A DNA stretch of 24,590 nucleotides from JBNJDJ01 sp051744845 (GCA_051744845.1 JBNJDJ010000024.1:1-24590), one strand, 5' to 3'; shown: positions 1 through 7,298, numbered from the stretch's first letter. The notes: a model not told the origin generated them from the letters alone. Program-made: numbers and translations.

Positions 1-53
1 AACTAAAAAATAAATTTAATTAACAAAAAAATCAAAAATAAGGACAAGTATAC

Positions 54-70
54 TTATCCACTGTGGATAA
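54..70. promoter_or_regulatory. DnaA-box-like palindrome
   Basis: TTATCCAC-T-GTGGATAA is a perfect 8-bp inverted repeat around one base. Read on the minus strand it contains TTATCCACA, the consensus DnaA box; on the plus strand it is one mismatch away (TTATCCACT). Two opposed, overlapping DnaA boxes are therefore possible. No dnaA or dnaN is visible and the window starts only 53 bases upstream, so an origin cannot be claimed; a regulatory DnaA site or chance palindrome remains possible. Confidence 0.35.
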
Positions 71-92
71 CTTTTTTAAAAACAAAAGTTAT
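67..92. other. AT-rich hairpin next to DnaA-like site
   Basis: ATAACTTTT (67-75) and AAAAGTTAT (84-92) form a perfect 9-bp stem with an 8-base loop, overlapping the right end of the DnaA-like palindrome. There is no GC clamp and no T-tract after it, so it is not a convincing terminator. Its role is unknown. Confidence 0.3.
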
Positions 93-213
93 TAACAGAC
101 ATTTATATAGAAGCTAAAAAAATACTGTAAAAGCACAAATGTTCGTTGGAGGTTGAATTTACCTTCCGGAGCTGCTACCAGATGATGAAACTATTAATAA
201 AAGCAATATAGAA

Positions 214-756
214 ATGATTAATTTTGATATTGCAAAATATTCTTTGATATTGCCAATTATTGCTTGTATATATGAGCTACTGACAATAATAAGATATAAT
301 AAAAAGGAAGATTATATTAATAAAAAGTTAAACAGTAGAATATATCGCGTTGAAGATAAAAAACAAATGAAGAATACTTTAATATTAAATATTATATTCA
401 TTTTAGGTTTAATAATATTTTATATTTTAAAAAGACCAGAAGCAAATAGATTATATTTTTTTAATGTGATTTTTCTTAATTTAATAATTTTAGGATTGTA
501 TTTTATTTTAAATAGTTTAAATAATATAAAAATCCGAAATGGAATTTATGAAAATGGTATTTTCTTTATGGGAAAGGTATATAAATGGGATAAAATAAAA
601 AATATTAGAATAAATAAAGAAAAAAGTCGAATTGAAATTATTAGAAAAATACCTTTTTTAGGGGAAATAGAAACAAGGATAAGATATTCAGATCAAAAAT
701 TTCTAAAATATTTAAAAAAATTAGAAAACACTAAAATTATTTTTAGAAAGGAATAA
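214..756 (+). CDS. Small three-helix membrane protein, DUF5673-like C-terminus
   Basis: A 180-aa protein of unknown function. Three hydrophobic segments are visible, near residues 9-26, 54-72 and 80-101. A charged cytoplasmic loop lies between the first two. The C-terminal soluble part (about 105-178) contains the run GIYENGIFF followed by KWDKIKNI, a pattern I associate with DUF5673/PH-like tails of small Firmicute membrane proteins; that family match is recalled, not tested. The ATG at 214 has no good ribosome binding site. The frame stays open upstream to the TGA at 154-156, and an ATT at 157 sits 4 bases after GGAGG (148-152). A longer product starting there, adding 19 residues that begin YLPELLPDDE, is therefore possible. 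The next gene starts 161 bases downstream. Confidence 0.7.
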   Translation: MINFDIAKYSLILPIIACIYELLTIIRYNKKEDYINKKLNSRIYRVEDKKQMKNTLILNIIFILGLIIFYILKRPEANRLYFFNVIFLNLIILGLYFILNSLNNIKIRNGIYENGIFFMGKVYKWDKIKNIRINKEKSRIEIIRKIPFLGEIETRIRYSDQKFLKYLKKLENTKIIFRKE

Positions 757-917
757 AACTGAATTATATTATAAATGTGTATAAAACATTATCGGAACTT
801 TTAAATGATAGCTTAGAAATTATTTTTTTTACAATTATTATAATACAATTTACAATATTAAATTAATAATTGATACAAAAAAATCAAATCAGATTATAAA
901 TAAAAGGTGGTTTTCTT

Positions 918-1385
918 ATGGGGAAAGAGAAAAGAAATATACTTCTAGGTATCATATTATTAATTTTCACATTAAACTTTGTTTTTACTAATAAAGGGAT
1001 ATTGTTAAGTGATTTATCTAGAAATGGTGGAACAATTCTTAACTTTGAAGTAAATAAAAATATAAATGTTGATGAAGTAAAAACAAATATTAGTAAAAGT
1101 ACTAATATTAATTTTAAAAATATAAATATTGAGAATAATAATGGAGACTTAAGAATCAAATTAGGTTTATTAAAACCTGAAGAAGTAGATATAGCTGAAA
1201 AGTCACTGGTAAATGAATTTGGAAGTGATATAAAAATGACTAGTTCTTCGATAATAGAAAAACCTGATAAATCAGTAGTTTTATATATAGTGTATTTACT
1301 AATAATAATATCTTTTTTATTAAGTGTTTATATTATTAGTAAAAATATAATTTCAATTTTATCTTTTAAAGAGAAAATGAAATAG
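918..1385 (+). CDS. Orphan SecF/SecD-like extracytoplasmic domain between two helices
   Basis: A 155-aa protein with helices at about 8-27 and 118-147. Between them is a roughly 80-residue outside domain starting with NGGTILNFEV (about 36-45), then VDEVKTNI and a LKPEEVDIAEKSL helix. The order and spacing resemble the first extracytoplasmic domain of SecF (a GGT-L-motif, a VDEV helix, an EE-helix, then the SVGP segment before TM2). Complete SecF is about 300 aa with six helices; here everything after TM2 is absent, so this is either a SecF-derived truncation or an independent small protein built on that fold. The start is supported by AAGGTGG 7 bases upstream of the ATG. Function is unknown. 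It is followed by a lipoprotein gene that also resembles a trimmed secretion factor. Confidence 0.7.
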   Translation: MGKEKRNILLGIILLIFTLNFVFTNKGILLSDLSRNGGTILNFEVNKNINVDEVKTNISKSTNINFKNINIENNNGDLRIKLGLLKPEEVDIAEKSLVNEFGSDIKMTSSSIIEKPDKSVVLYIVYLLIIISFLLSVYIISKNIISILSFKEKMK

Positions 1386-1394
1386 ATTTTAAAT

Positions 1395-1412
1395 ATTTTA
1401 AAGCTTTAAAAT
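1395..1412. repeat. Perfect 18-bp palindrome
   Basis: ATTTTAAAGCTTTAAAAT reads the same on both strands. It lies ten bases after the SecF-like gene and 62 bases before the next start codon. It has no loop or T-tract, so it is not a terminator. In such AT-rich DNA an operator is possible but chance cannot be excluded. Confidence 0.3.
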
Positions 1413-1474
1413 CATAAAATAAATACGACTTTATAATGAATGTAAATTTTTAGAAAAATTATAGGAGAGATATA

Positions 1475-2107
1475 ATGAAAAAGAGTATAGCAGTAGTAAT
1501 AATATTAACAGTTTTAATTTTCATGATAGGTTGCAATAATGATACTATTGAAGATAAAGAAAATAATACGACTTCTGAAGTAAGTCATGGGGAAAAGAAA
1601 TTATCAACTGAGGAATTTATAGAAAAATTAAGAGAAATAAATGATAAATATAAAGAGGATGAATATATTGAAGTAGATGGATACAAAATTAGTGAAAGAA
1701 AAATAGAAATAGCAATGTTATCTGGACGTTCAAAAAAAGAGGCAATTCAGTGGACATTGAAACCAATTAAAAAAGCAAGAGCTATAAGAGAAATAGCATC
1801 TGACTTAGAAAATGTTATACCGTCAGTAAAAAAAGTTAATGAATATAAAGAGTCAATGATTCCTAGTAGCAGGCAGTTAAGTAAAGAAAATTTAGAGATT
1901 CATCTATTAACAACAGGATATTCGTCTTATGATGAGTATTTAAATTCTGAAAAGACATTTGAATCTGTAGAGATAATGTTAATAGAAAAGAATATTTTAG
2001 ATAAGTTAAAGAAAAAAGAAATGGATTCAAACATTTCTGATTTAGAAGCTACAAAGAAAGCTAGAGAAAAATTAGATAAATTAATAGATAAAGAAATTAA
2101 AAATTAA
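1475..2107 (+). CDS. Lipoprotein resembling SurA/PrsA N-terminal domain, no PPIase domain
   Basis: A 210-aa predicted lipoprotein. KK plus a hydrophobic stretch end in MIGC, giving a lipid-modified Cys20. An acidic/Asn-rich linker follows. From about residue 45 the sequence follows the pattern of SurA N-terminal chaperone domains: a VDGYKISERKIEIA segment, then a SGRSKKEAIQ helix, a long charged helix pair, and a SYDEYL motif near residue 150 before a final charged helix. SurA and PrsA foldases continue into a peptidyl-prolyl isomerase domain of about 90 residues; none is present, so it could act only as a chaperone or binding protein outside the membrane. AGGAGAG lies just upstream of the ATG. 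The family resemblance is by eye and moderate. Confidence 0.72.
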   Translation: MKKSIAVVIILTVLIFMIGCNNDTIEDKENNTTSEVSHGEKKLSTEEFIEKLREINDKYKEDEYIEVDGYKISERKIEIAMLSGRSKKEAIQWTLKPIKKARAIREIASDLENVIPSVKKVNEYKESMIPSSRQLSKENLEIHLLTTGYSSYDEYLNSEKTFESVEIMLIEKNILDKLKKKEMDSNISDLEATKKAREKLDKLIDKEIKN

Positions 2108-2182
2108 AGTAGTTAAAAATTTAATCATGAAAAAAAAGTTTTTATAAAAATAAATACAGAAATATAAAAAGGTGGGATTAAT

Positions 2183-2440
2183 ATTTATAAATTTAATAAT
2201 TTATTAAATGATTTAGAAGTTGTTAGAGAAATTGAGTTTTCATACAAAAATAATAATTATTCAATTACTAATAGTAAAACAAAATGGAAATTTTGTTGTA
2301 ATAATACTGAATTATTAATTGCAAATGATATTAATGAATTAATAAATTTGTTTAAAAAATATAGTTTAGACAAAAAAACATCAATAAAAGATATATTTAA
2401 TAATTTGAAATATGAAAAAGATTCATTGTATATACTGTAA
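2183..2440 (+). CDS. Small 85-aa protein with probable ATT start
   Basis: An open frame of 85 codons ending in TAA at 2438. It lacks any usable in-frame ATG, GTG or TTG near its beginning, yet AAAGGTGGG (2168-2176) is positioned 6 bases before ATT 2183. The protein is acidic/Asn-rich and contains a VVREIEFSYKNNNYSIT segment, then KWKFCC and an ELINLFKKY helix. That layout matches small Firmicute proteins with REIEFxYxGKxYSI followed by a tryptophan and an ELL helix, a family I recognise by pattern but cannot name. The coding reading is supported by uninterrupted length, sensible amphipathic composition and the ribosome binding site. Alternatives are a decayed start codon (a pseudogene) or a sequencing error. 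It sits between the lipoprotein gene and the convergent msrB. Confidence 0.6.
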   Translation: MYKFNNLLNDLEVVREIEFSYKNNNYSITNSKTKWKFCCNNTELLIANDINELINLFKKYSLDKKTSIKDIFNNLKYEKDSLYIL

Positions 2441-2474
2441 TTATATATTTGGAATAGATTATATAATATAATTT

Positions 2475-2508
2475 AAAAAGATGATTCTCTATAATTAAGA
2501 AAATCATC
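2475..2508 (-). terminator. Terminator of msrB
   Basis: GATGATT (2480-2486) pairs with AATCATC (2502-2508). Read on the minus strand the hairpin is followed by TTTTTAAAT (2479-2475 and beyond), placing it just beyond the msrB stop at 2520. On the plus strand no T-tract follows, so it serves mainly the minus strand. Confidence 0.6.
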
Positions 2509-2519
2509 CATTTAAATTA

Positions 2520-3158
2520 CTAATTAATTGAGTTAAGTTTATCTAATGGTTCTATTAATTCTTTATATCCTGAAATTTTCATTTTATCATATGGAATAAA
2601 TTTCAAAGCAGAACTATTCAAACAGTATCTTAAACCACCGTCATCTATAGGTCCGTCATTAAAAACATGGCCTAAATGTGATTTTCCTACTTTACTTTTA
2701 ACTTCAATACGAGTTGATAAAAGCTTATTATCTTCATGAAAGGTTATAACATCTAAACTAATTGGTTTAGTAAAACTTGGCCATCCAGTATCTGATTTAT
2801 ATTTATCTGTTGAAAAAAATAAAGGTTCCCCTGTTACAATATCTACATAGATTCCTAGTTCATAATTATCATAGTACTTATTGTCAAATGGTTTTTCTGT
2901 ACCTTCTTTTTGAGTTACTTTATATTGTAAATCAGTTAAATTTTCTTTGATTATATCATCACTTGGTTTAGTATATTTAGAAAAATCAATTTCTATTTTT
3001 TCAATATCACTTCTTTCTTGAACATCTATAATATTTTCTTCTGAATCTTGAGTATTCGATTTACTTTCAGAAATATTTTTTGTATTCATTTGATTAAAAG
3101 CATAGAATAGTATAATAATTATTATTAATATTACTAAAATATATTTACTATATTTCAT
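2520..3158 (-). CDS. msrB: Membrane-anchored peptide-methionine (R)-S-oxide reductase
   Basis: Reduces methionine-R-sulfoxide in proteins, repairing oxidative damage. Of 212 aa, residues 6-22 form a single signal-anchor helix, a linker of about 45 residues follows, and the MsrB domain occupies about 68-205. Diagnostic motifs are GEPLFFSTDKY, TGWPSFTKPI, SHLGHVFNDGP and GLRYCLNSSALKF, with catalytic Cys179. The two CxxC zinc pairs of many MsrBs are absent, and Cys179 is the only cysteine, so it probably works without an internal resolving cysteine. The anchor places the enzyme outside the membrane, so it would repair surface proteins. The ATG at 3158 was chosen because AAGGTGGTGA precedes it by a few bases; a GTG four codons upstream lies inside that ribosome binding site. 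It is monocistronic. Confidence 0.93.
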   Translation of the reverse strand: MKYSKYILVILIIIIILFYAFNQMNTKNISESKSNTQDSEENIIDVQERSDIEKIEIDFSKYTKPSDDIIKENLTDLQYKVTQKEGTEKPFDNKYYDNYELGIYVDIVTGEPLFFSTDKYKSDTGWPSFTKPISLDVITFHEDNKLLSTRIEVKSKVGKSHLGHVFNDGPIDDGGLRYCLNSSALKFIPYDKMKISGYKELIEPLDKLNSIN

Positions 3159-3268
3159 ATATATCACCACCTTAGAATATATTTACCCTAAAAATAAAAT
3201 TCTATTCAATTATTACATTTTTGTGTTGATTATAAATCTTACTAGATAAAAGTCACTAAATTTTCTAT

Positions 3269-3297
3269 TAAGTAATTGCAGAGTTACTTATTTTTTT
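3269..3297 (+). terminator. Orphan terminator-like hairpin
   Basis: TAAGTAA (3269-3275) and TTACTTA (3284-3290) form a 7-bp stem with an 8-base loop, followed by seven T residues. It has the layout of an intrinsic terminator on the plus strand, but the only upstream gene (msrB) points the other way, so no known transcript ends here. The stem is weak (few GC pairs). Confidence 0.4.
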
Positions 3298-3354
3298 ATC
3301 TAAAGTAAAAAAGTATCTCTGAGTCTAGTATTATAATAGAAATGAGTGGTGGTA

Positions 3355-3691
3355 TTGGAAATACCGAGTAGTACGCAAGCCTATCATAATTTATATGAAG
3401 AAATAATATTTGGAGAATCAAATTTATCTAGAGCGCAAAGGGAAATATAGAAATAGAAGCTAATCTTTTTATGTAGAAAAGTTAACTAATAAGTCATATG
3501 CATTGGAAAATAGTAATGTAAAAAAATTACGAACCGTTGGTTTTTCTGACAGAGACATATTAGATATAAACCAAGTATGTGCCTATTTCAATTATGTGAA
3601 TCGTATTGATTATGGATTAGCTGTTGTTTTAGAAAAAATCATAAACATTAATGAAATATATATATTATTTAAAATGTTATCATCTAATTAA
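3355..3691 (+). pseudogene. Relic of AhpD-like peroxidase-related (CMD family) gene
   Basis: Two pieces of one carboxymuconolactone-decarboxylase-family gene remain. The first, from TTG 3355 to TAG 3448, encodes the N-terminal pattern STQAYHNLYEEIIFGESNLSRAQREI; intact relatives have an FGxSPLSRAEREMI segment here. The second, about 3467-3688, encodes YVEKLT, then KKLRTVGFSDRDILDINQV and AYFNYVNRI, the conserved C-terminal half. Intact members are about 180-190 aa and carry a CxxC redox site between these pieces. That stretch of roughly 55-60 codons is missing, leaving only about 20 bases with two stops. A translatable 62-aa remnant from TTG 3503 has no ribosome binding site, so it is probably not a functional gene. 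Confidence 0.8.
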
Positions 3692-3904
3692 TTTGGGTAT
3701 AAGTAATTGTAGTGATAATATAAATGAATTAATTATAAAGTATTGTACTTAAATAAGTTTGAAAGTAAATTATCTTAAAAAATTATTTTTAGTGATTAAA
3801 TTAGATAAAAGATGATAAGTTAAGAGAAGTTTGTCACTACAAGTTTTTAGCTAATATTTAAGGCAATAGTTTTGACAGTAGGATATTTATTTAAGGAGTG
3901 GAAT

Positions 3905-4336
3905 ATGATTTGGAAAGATGAATACAAAATTGGAGTAGAGTTAGTGGATAAACAGCATAAAGAACTTTTTAAACGCCTAAAAAACTTTATTCAAACTGCA
4001 AGAAGTGATAAAGAGAAAGCTGAAAAGAAAAAAGAAGTAGAGAAAACCCTAAATTTTATGAGTGAATATGTTGTAACTCATTTTGATGCAGAAGAAAAAT
4101 TGCAGCAAAAATATGAATATCCTGACTTTGAAAAACATCATCAGATTCATGAGGAGTTTAAAGCAGAAGTGGCAGAGTTTCAGCAAGAGTATCAAAATAA
4201 TGAATATGATGAAGATTTTGTTATGGAATTCAGTGGTCGTTTACTAACTTGGTTAATTAATCATGTAGCGTCAACTGATCAAGATATAGGTAAACATATA
4301 AATTCTATTCAGAAAAGTGAGGAGGAAAGTAAATAA
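3905..4336 (+). CDS. Bacteriohemerythrin
   Basis: A 143-aa single-domain hemerythrin that binds O2 at a non-heme di-iron site in the cytoplasm. All expected ligands are visible: His18 (DKQH), His59 and Glu63 (THFDAEE), His78 and His82 (HHQIH), His120 and Asp125 (NHVASTD). The ATG at 3905 is preceded by AAGGAG at 6-base spacing and gives the usual MIWKDEY-IGV N-terminus; an upstream TTG (3872) in frame is not needed. The gene overlaps the next (cheX) by one base (TAATG), so the two are translationally coupled. This points to an oxygen- or iron-related input to motility, although hemerythrin could equally act in oxygen detoxification or delivery. Confidence 0.93.
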   Translation: MIWKDEYKIGVELVDKQHKELFKRLKNFIQTARSDKEKAEKKKEVEKTLNFMSEYVVTHFDAEEKLQQKYEYPDFEKHHQIHEEFKAEVAEFQQEYQNNEYDEDFVMEFSGRLLTWLINHVASTDQDIGKHINSIQKSEEESK

Positions 4337-4791
4337 TGGATGTAAAAAAATTAAATCCAATTATTGATGCTACTGATTCAGTTTTTCAAACAATGTTGGC
4401 ACTTAAACCAGAAAAAGGAGAAGTTTCAATCCAGGAAGATTTTGTAATGGATAAAGAAGCAAATGTAATTATTGGTATGACAGGTGATATAAAAGGATCT
4501 ATTGTATATAGTTTTTCTAAAGATATGGCATTAAAGGTAGTTGAAGCTATGTCAGGAATGGAAATGCAAAAACTTGATAAGTTTGTAACTTCTGCTATGG
4601 GTGAACTTGGTAATATAATTAGTGGTAAAGCTACAAGTAGATTGGCTGAACAGGATTTAAACTGTGATATTATACCACCACAGATTGTAACAGGTGGAGA
4701 TGTAACTATCTCATCTGGATCAGATAAAGTGGTAATGGTAAATTTTAATACAGACCTAGGAGAATTTGACGTAGGATTTTCAATTAAATAG
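4336..4791 (+). CDS. cheX: CheX-type chemotaxis phosphatase
   Basis: A 151-aa protein of the CheX/CheC family, which dephosphorylates CheY-P and resets the flagellar switch. The catalytic pair ExxN is seen at Glu90 and Asn93 in the helix AMGELGNIISGKA. The preceding GDIKGSIVYSFS strand and the later GGDVTI segment fit the CheX fold. Only one ExxN helix is visible, as in CheX rather than CheC. The ATG overlaps the hemerythrin stop codon by one base, and GAGGAGG lies upstream inside that gene. No other chemotaxis gene is in the window, so this is an isolated CheX paired with hemerythrin rather than part of a che operon. Confidence 0.88.
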   Translation: MDVKKLNPIIDATDSVFQTMLALKPEKGEVSIQEDFVMDKEANVIIGMTGDIKGSIVYSFSKDMALKVVEAMSGMEMQKLDKFVTSAMGELGNIISGKATSRLAEQDLNCDIIPPQIVTGGDVTISSGSDKVVMVNFNTDLGEFDVGFSIK

Positions 4792-5035
4792 TTTGTAGAT
4801 TATATATTAAAAATATTATGATATTAATTGAAAAGTTATCATCTTTAAAAACAAAAATTTATAAAATTATGAGAAATATAATAAATGATTAGATAGTTAA
4901 AATCATATTTTTTTACTTTAGCGTATATAAGCTTTAATGATAGTCAAAAAGATCTAGTGTTTAACAGTACTAAACTACAAGTTATCTTATTTAAATGTTG
5001 TAGTCGAGTATAGTTACTAGGTCTGTTTTTCTTTA

Positions 5036-7066
5036 CTATATAATTTTGTTTTCATTTATTTTTTTTCTTCCTTTATTAGTTACTACATTTCCTTTTGGTC
5101 CTTTTAATACTTTGATATAATAATTTGAAACTAAAGTATCTATGATTTTTCTGATTTCTATTTCAGAAATTTCAGAGTATTTTTTACTGTAATAATCTTT
5201 TAAAGTTCTTCTACCTGAGTTTTTATTATCATTGTTTAATTTATTAATTAAAAATAATATGAAAAATTGCTTTGATCTTAACTTTAAAGATTTTATTTCA
5301 AAATCTAATAAAGATTCTTTTTTTAAGTATGATGGTAGATTAATAATATACAAAGGTTCATTACTTATTGTAGTCATATACTCTAAAAGATTAAAAAGTT
5401 CTCTAATATTTCCTGGCCAATCGTAGTGTTTAGCAAAAGCTAAAAAGGATTTTGTAATTAAATTTGTTTTATTAATTCTTTTTAAATAATATTTTAATAG
5501 TAATTTTATATCCTCTTTTCTTTCTGATAATGGCGGTAGTTGAAGGTTAAATACATTAAGTCTAAAAAATAAATCTTTTCTAAACAATCCTTTCTCGACC
5601 ATATTCCAAAGGTTTTTATTAGTTGCTGCTATTATTCTTGTGTTTACTCTTATAATTGAATCGCCTCCAATTCTCATAATTTCATTTTCTTGAAGTACTC
5701 GAAGTAAGCGTCCCTGTAATTTTAAAGGCATTTCACTTATTTCATCTAAAAATAAAGTTCCACTATCTGCACTTTCAAATAATCCAATTTTACCACCTTG
5801 CTTTGCTCCAGTAAAAGATCCTTCCTCGTAACCAAATAATTCAGACTCGATTAAATTATCTGGAATAGCTGCACAGTTTAAAGCAACAAAAGGTTTATTA
5901 CTTCTCTTTGAGTAATTATGTATTGAACCTGCAAATAACTCTTTACCAGTACCTGAATCACCTGAAATAAGTATTGACGAATCGGAGTTAGCAATTTTTT
6001 TTGAAATTTCAATTAAATCATTTAATTTATTATTTTTAGTAATTATTGAGTCAAAATTATACTTTGAGTAGTAACCTTTACCTATAATTTTTTTATGGAT
6101 CTTTTGCTGTATTTTGACAATATTTTGATATTTACTTATTAGTATGATTTTACCATAATATTTATCATTAAAAATAACATTGCGTATTGTTAAAATTAAC
6201 TTCTTATTATTATATATAAAAAGTTCGTTTTCTATTTCTGATTCTTCACATAGTATTTCTAAGTCAGTATGCTTTTTTCTCAATTCTGATAAAGTTAACC
6301 CTTCAAAATTATAACTTATTTTTCCAACTAGTTTTTTAAAAGTGTTATTTATTAAACTTATTTTATTTTCATTATCAACAACCATAACACCCTCAGATAA
6401 TTCATTTAATAGTATTTTCCATTGTGAGGATAAAATTCTTTTATTTTTAAGCGTATAATTTATTCCTTTCCATAAATTTGGTATTTTTAAAGAATACTCA
6501 AGAATTATTTTTTCGCTTGTATAAGAGTCAATATCTAATATTGATAAGATATCTAATATGGTATTAATATCAAAGATTCTATTACCAATGACTATTATTT
6601 CTCCTGGAAACTTTTCTAAATAATCATATTTTTCATGTGTTATTATATAATCTATATTTTGATATAACTTTTGATTATTTGGATATACAGGTATCAAATT
6701 AATATCTTTAAAGCCTAGTTGATAAATAGTTGCAAGTGTTTCATTGGCCATAAAGCTATTAATGTTTGCAACTAAACAAGTACTACTTGCTGGTATATCA
6801 TTTATTTTATCTACAGCAGATTTTGAAATAGTTCTTTTCATCATTAAAATAGGACAATCGCATTTGATAGTATCCATAAGTTCTATCAAGATACTAGGAT
6901 CTGTATAAAGTATTAAATCGGAATTATGTATTTGTTCGTAGTGTCTAGTATTAGAAGTATAGTATTTAATTTCAATAATATTGCCAAAAATTTCAAGTAA
7001 TTCTTTCTTAAAAAACAAAGCTATTTTTTCATCAATTGTAAGAAGAGAAACTTTGAGTTTAGACAT
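5036..7066 (-). CDS. Sigma-54-dependent transcriptional activator (PAS, AAA+)
   Basis: A 676-aa enhancer-binding protein that would remodel RNA polymerase-sigma-54 by ATP hydrolysis. Residues 1-205 are an N-terminal region I do not recognise, probably a ligand- or signal-sensing domain. A PAS-like domain spans about 213-315 (EGVMVVDNENKISLINNTF). The AAA+ core spans about 337-570, with Walker A GDSGTGKE (369-376), the sigma-54 contact loop GSFTGA (416-421), Walker B GTLFLDE (to Asp441-Glu442) and WPGNIREL (550-557). The C-terminus (about 590-676) is not a Fis helix; it looks like a winged-helix unit (ISEIEIRKIIDTLVSN, then a KGPKGNVVT hairpin). AAGGAGG precedes the ATG. The gene is divergent from the amidohydrolase operon, which carries a sigma-54 promoter, so it almost certainly controls that operon. 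Confidence 0.93.
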   Translation of the reverse strand: MSKLKVSLLTIDEKIALFFKKELLEIFGNIIEIKYYTSNTRHYEQIHNSDLILYTDPSILIELMDTIKCDCPILMMKRTISKSAVDKINDIPASSTCLVANINSFMANETLATIYQLGFKDINLIPVYPNNQKLYQNIDYIITHEKYDYLEKFPGEIIVIGNRIFDINTILDILSILDIDSYTSEKIILEYSLKIPNLWKGINYTLKNKRILSSQWKILLNELSEGVMVVDNENKISLINNTFKKLVGKISYNFEGLTLSELRKKHTDLEILCEESEIENELFIYNNKKLILTIRNVIFNDKYYGKIILISKYQNIVKIQQKIHKKIIGKGYYSKYNFDSIITKNNKLNDLIEISKKIANSDSSILISGDSGTGKELFAGSIHNYSKRSNKPFVALNCAAIPDNLIESELFGYEEGSFTGAKQGGKIGLFESADSGTLFLDEISEMPLKLQGRLLRVLQENEIMRIGGDSIIRVNTRIIAATNKNLWNMVEKGLFRKDLFFRLNVFNLQLPPLSERKEDIKLLLKYYLKRINKTNLITKSFLAFAKHYDWPGNIRELFNLLEYMTTISNEPLYIINLPSYLKKESLLDFEIKSLKLRSKQFFILFLINKLNNDNKNSGRRTLKDYYSKKYSEISEIEIRKIIDTLVSNYYIKVLKGPKGNVVTNKGRKKINENKII

Positions 7067-7140
7067 TTATCCTCCTTTTTACTAAAATAAAAAATATTTT
7101 GATATCTTTTTATTAGTTTTATTAATTGTTATGATCAATT

Positions 7141-7156
7141 TTAATCTACAGATTAA
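7141..7156. promoter_or_regulatory. Perfect 7-bp dyad, candidate activator site
   Basis: TTAATCT-AC-AGATTAA is a perfect inverted repeat about 160 bases upstream of the -24/-12 promoter. With the adjoining larger dyad it is a candidate upstream activating site for the divergent sigma-54 regulator, whose start codon is about 75 bases away. Binding is inferred from position and symmetry only. Confidence 0.4.
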
Positions 7157-7193
7157 TGGGATTTATAATATAACTATATATCTAAAATCCCAT
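7156..7193. promoter_or_regulatory. Long imperfect dyad, candidate enhancer for sigma-54 activator
   Basis: ATGGGATTT (7156-7164) and AAATCCCAT (7185-7193) are perfect inverted arms. Extending inwards, 14 of 17 positions are symmetric. The centre is about 125 bases upstream of the -24 element, typical for an enhancer contacted by DNA looping. It is the most GC-rich element in this intergenic region, which supports a constrained function. Confidence 0.55.
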
Positions 7194-7298
7194 AAAGGCA
7201 AATATAATATATTCTATATAAATTTATTATTAAATTAATAAGTCATATAAACATTGAAATTCGAGTGTTTAATCATAAATATAAATCTATGAAAGATT

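Noticed and set aside
884..1159. Minus-strand open frame of 91 codons
   Set aside because: It lies antisense inside the SecF-like gene, which has a ribosome binding site and recognisable domain; the antisense product is a low-complexity hydrophobic translation of AT-rich codons.
3700..3845. Long-range inverted repeat TTGTAGTGA (3707) / TCACTACAA (3834), as a possible MITE
   Set aside because: Only 9 bp with no target-site duplication. TTGTAGT-type words also recur near 4974-5004 and 5367, as expected by chance at this base composition.
4970..5006. ACTACAA...TTGTAGT hairpin as terminator for cheX or the sigma-54 activator
   Set aside because: No T-tract follows on either strand and the loop is long, so a terminator cannot be supported.
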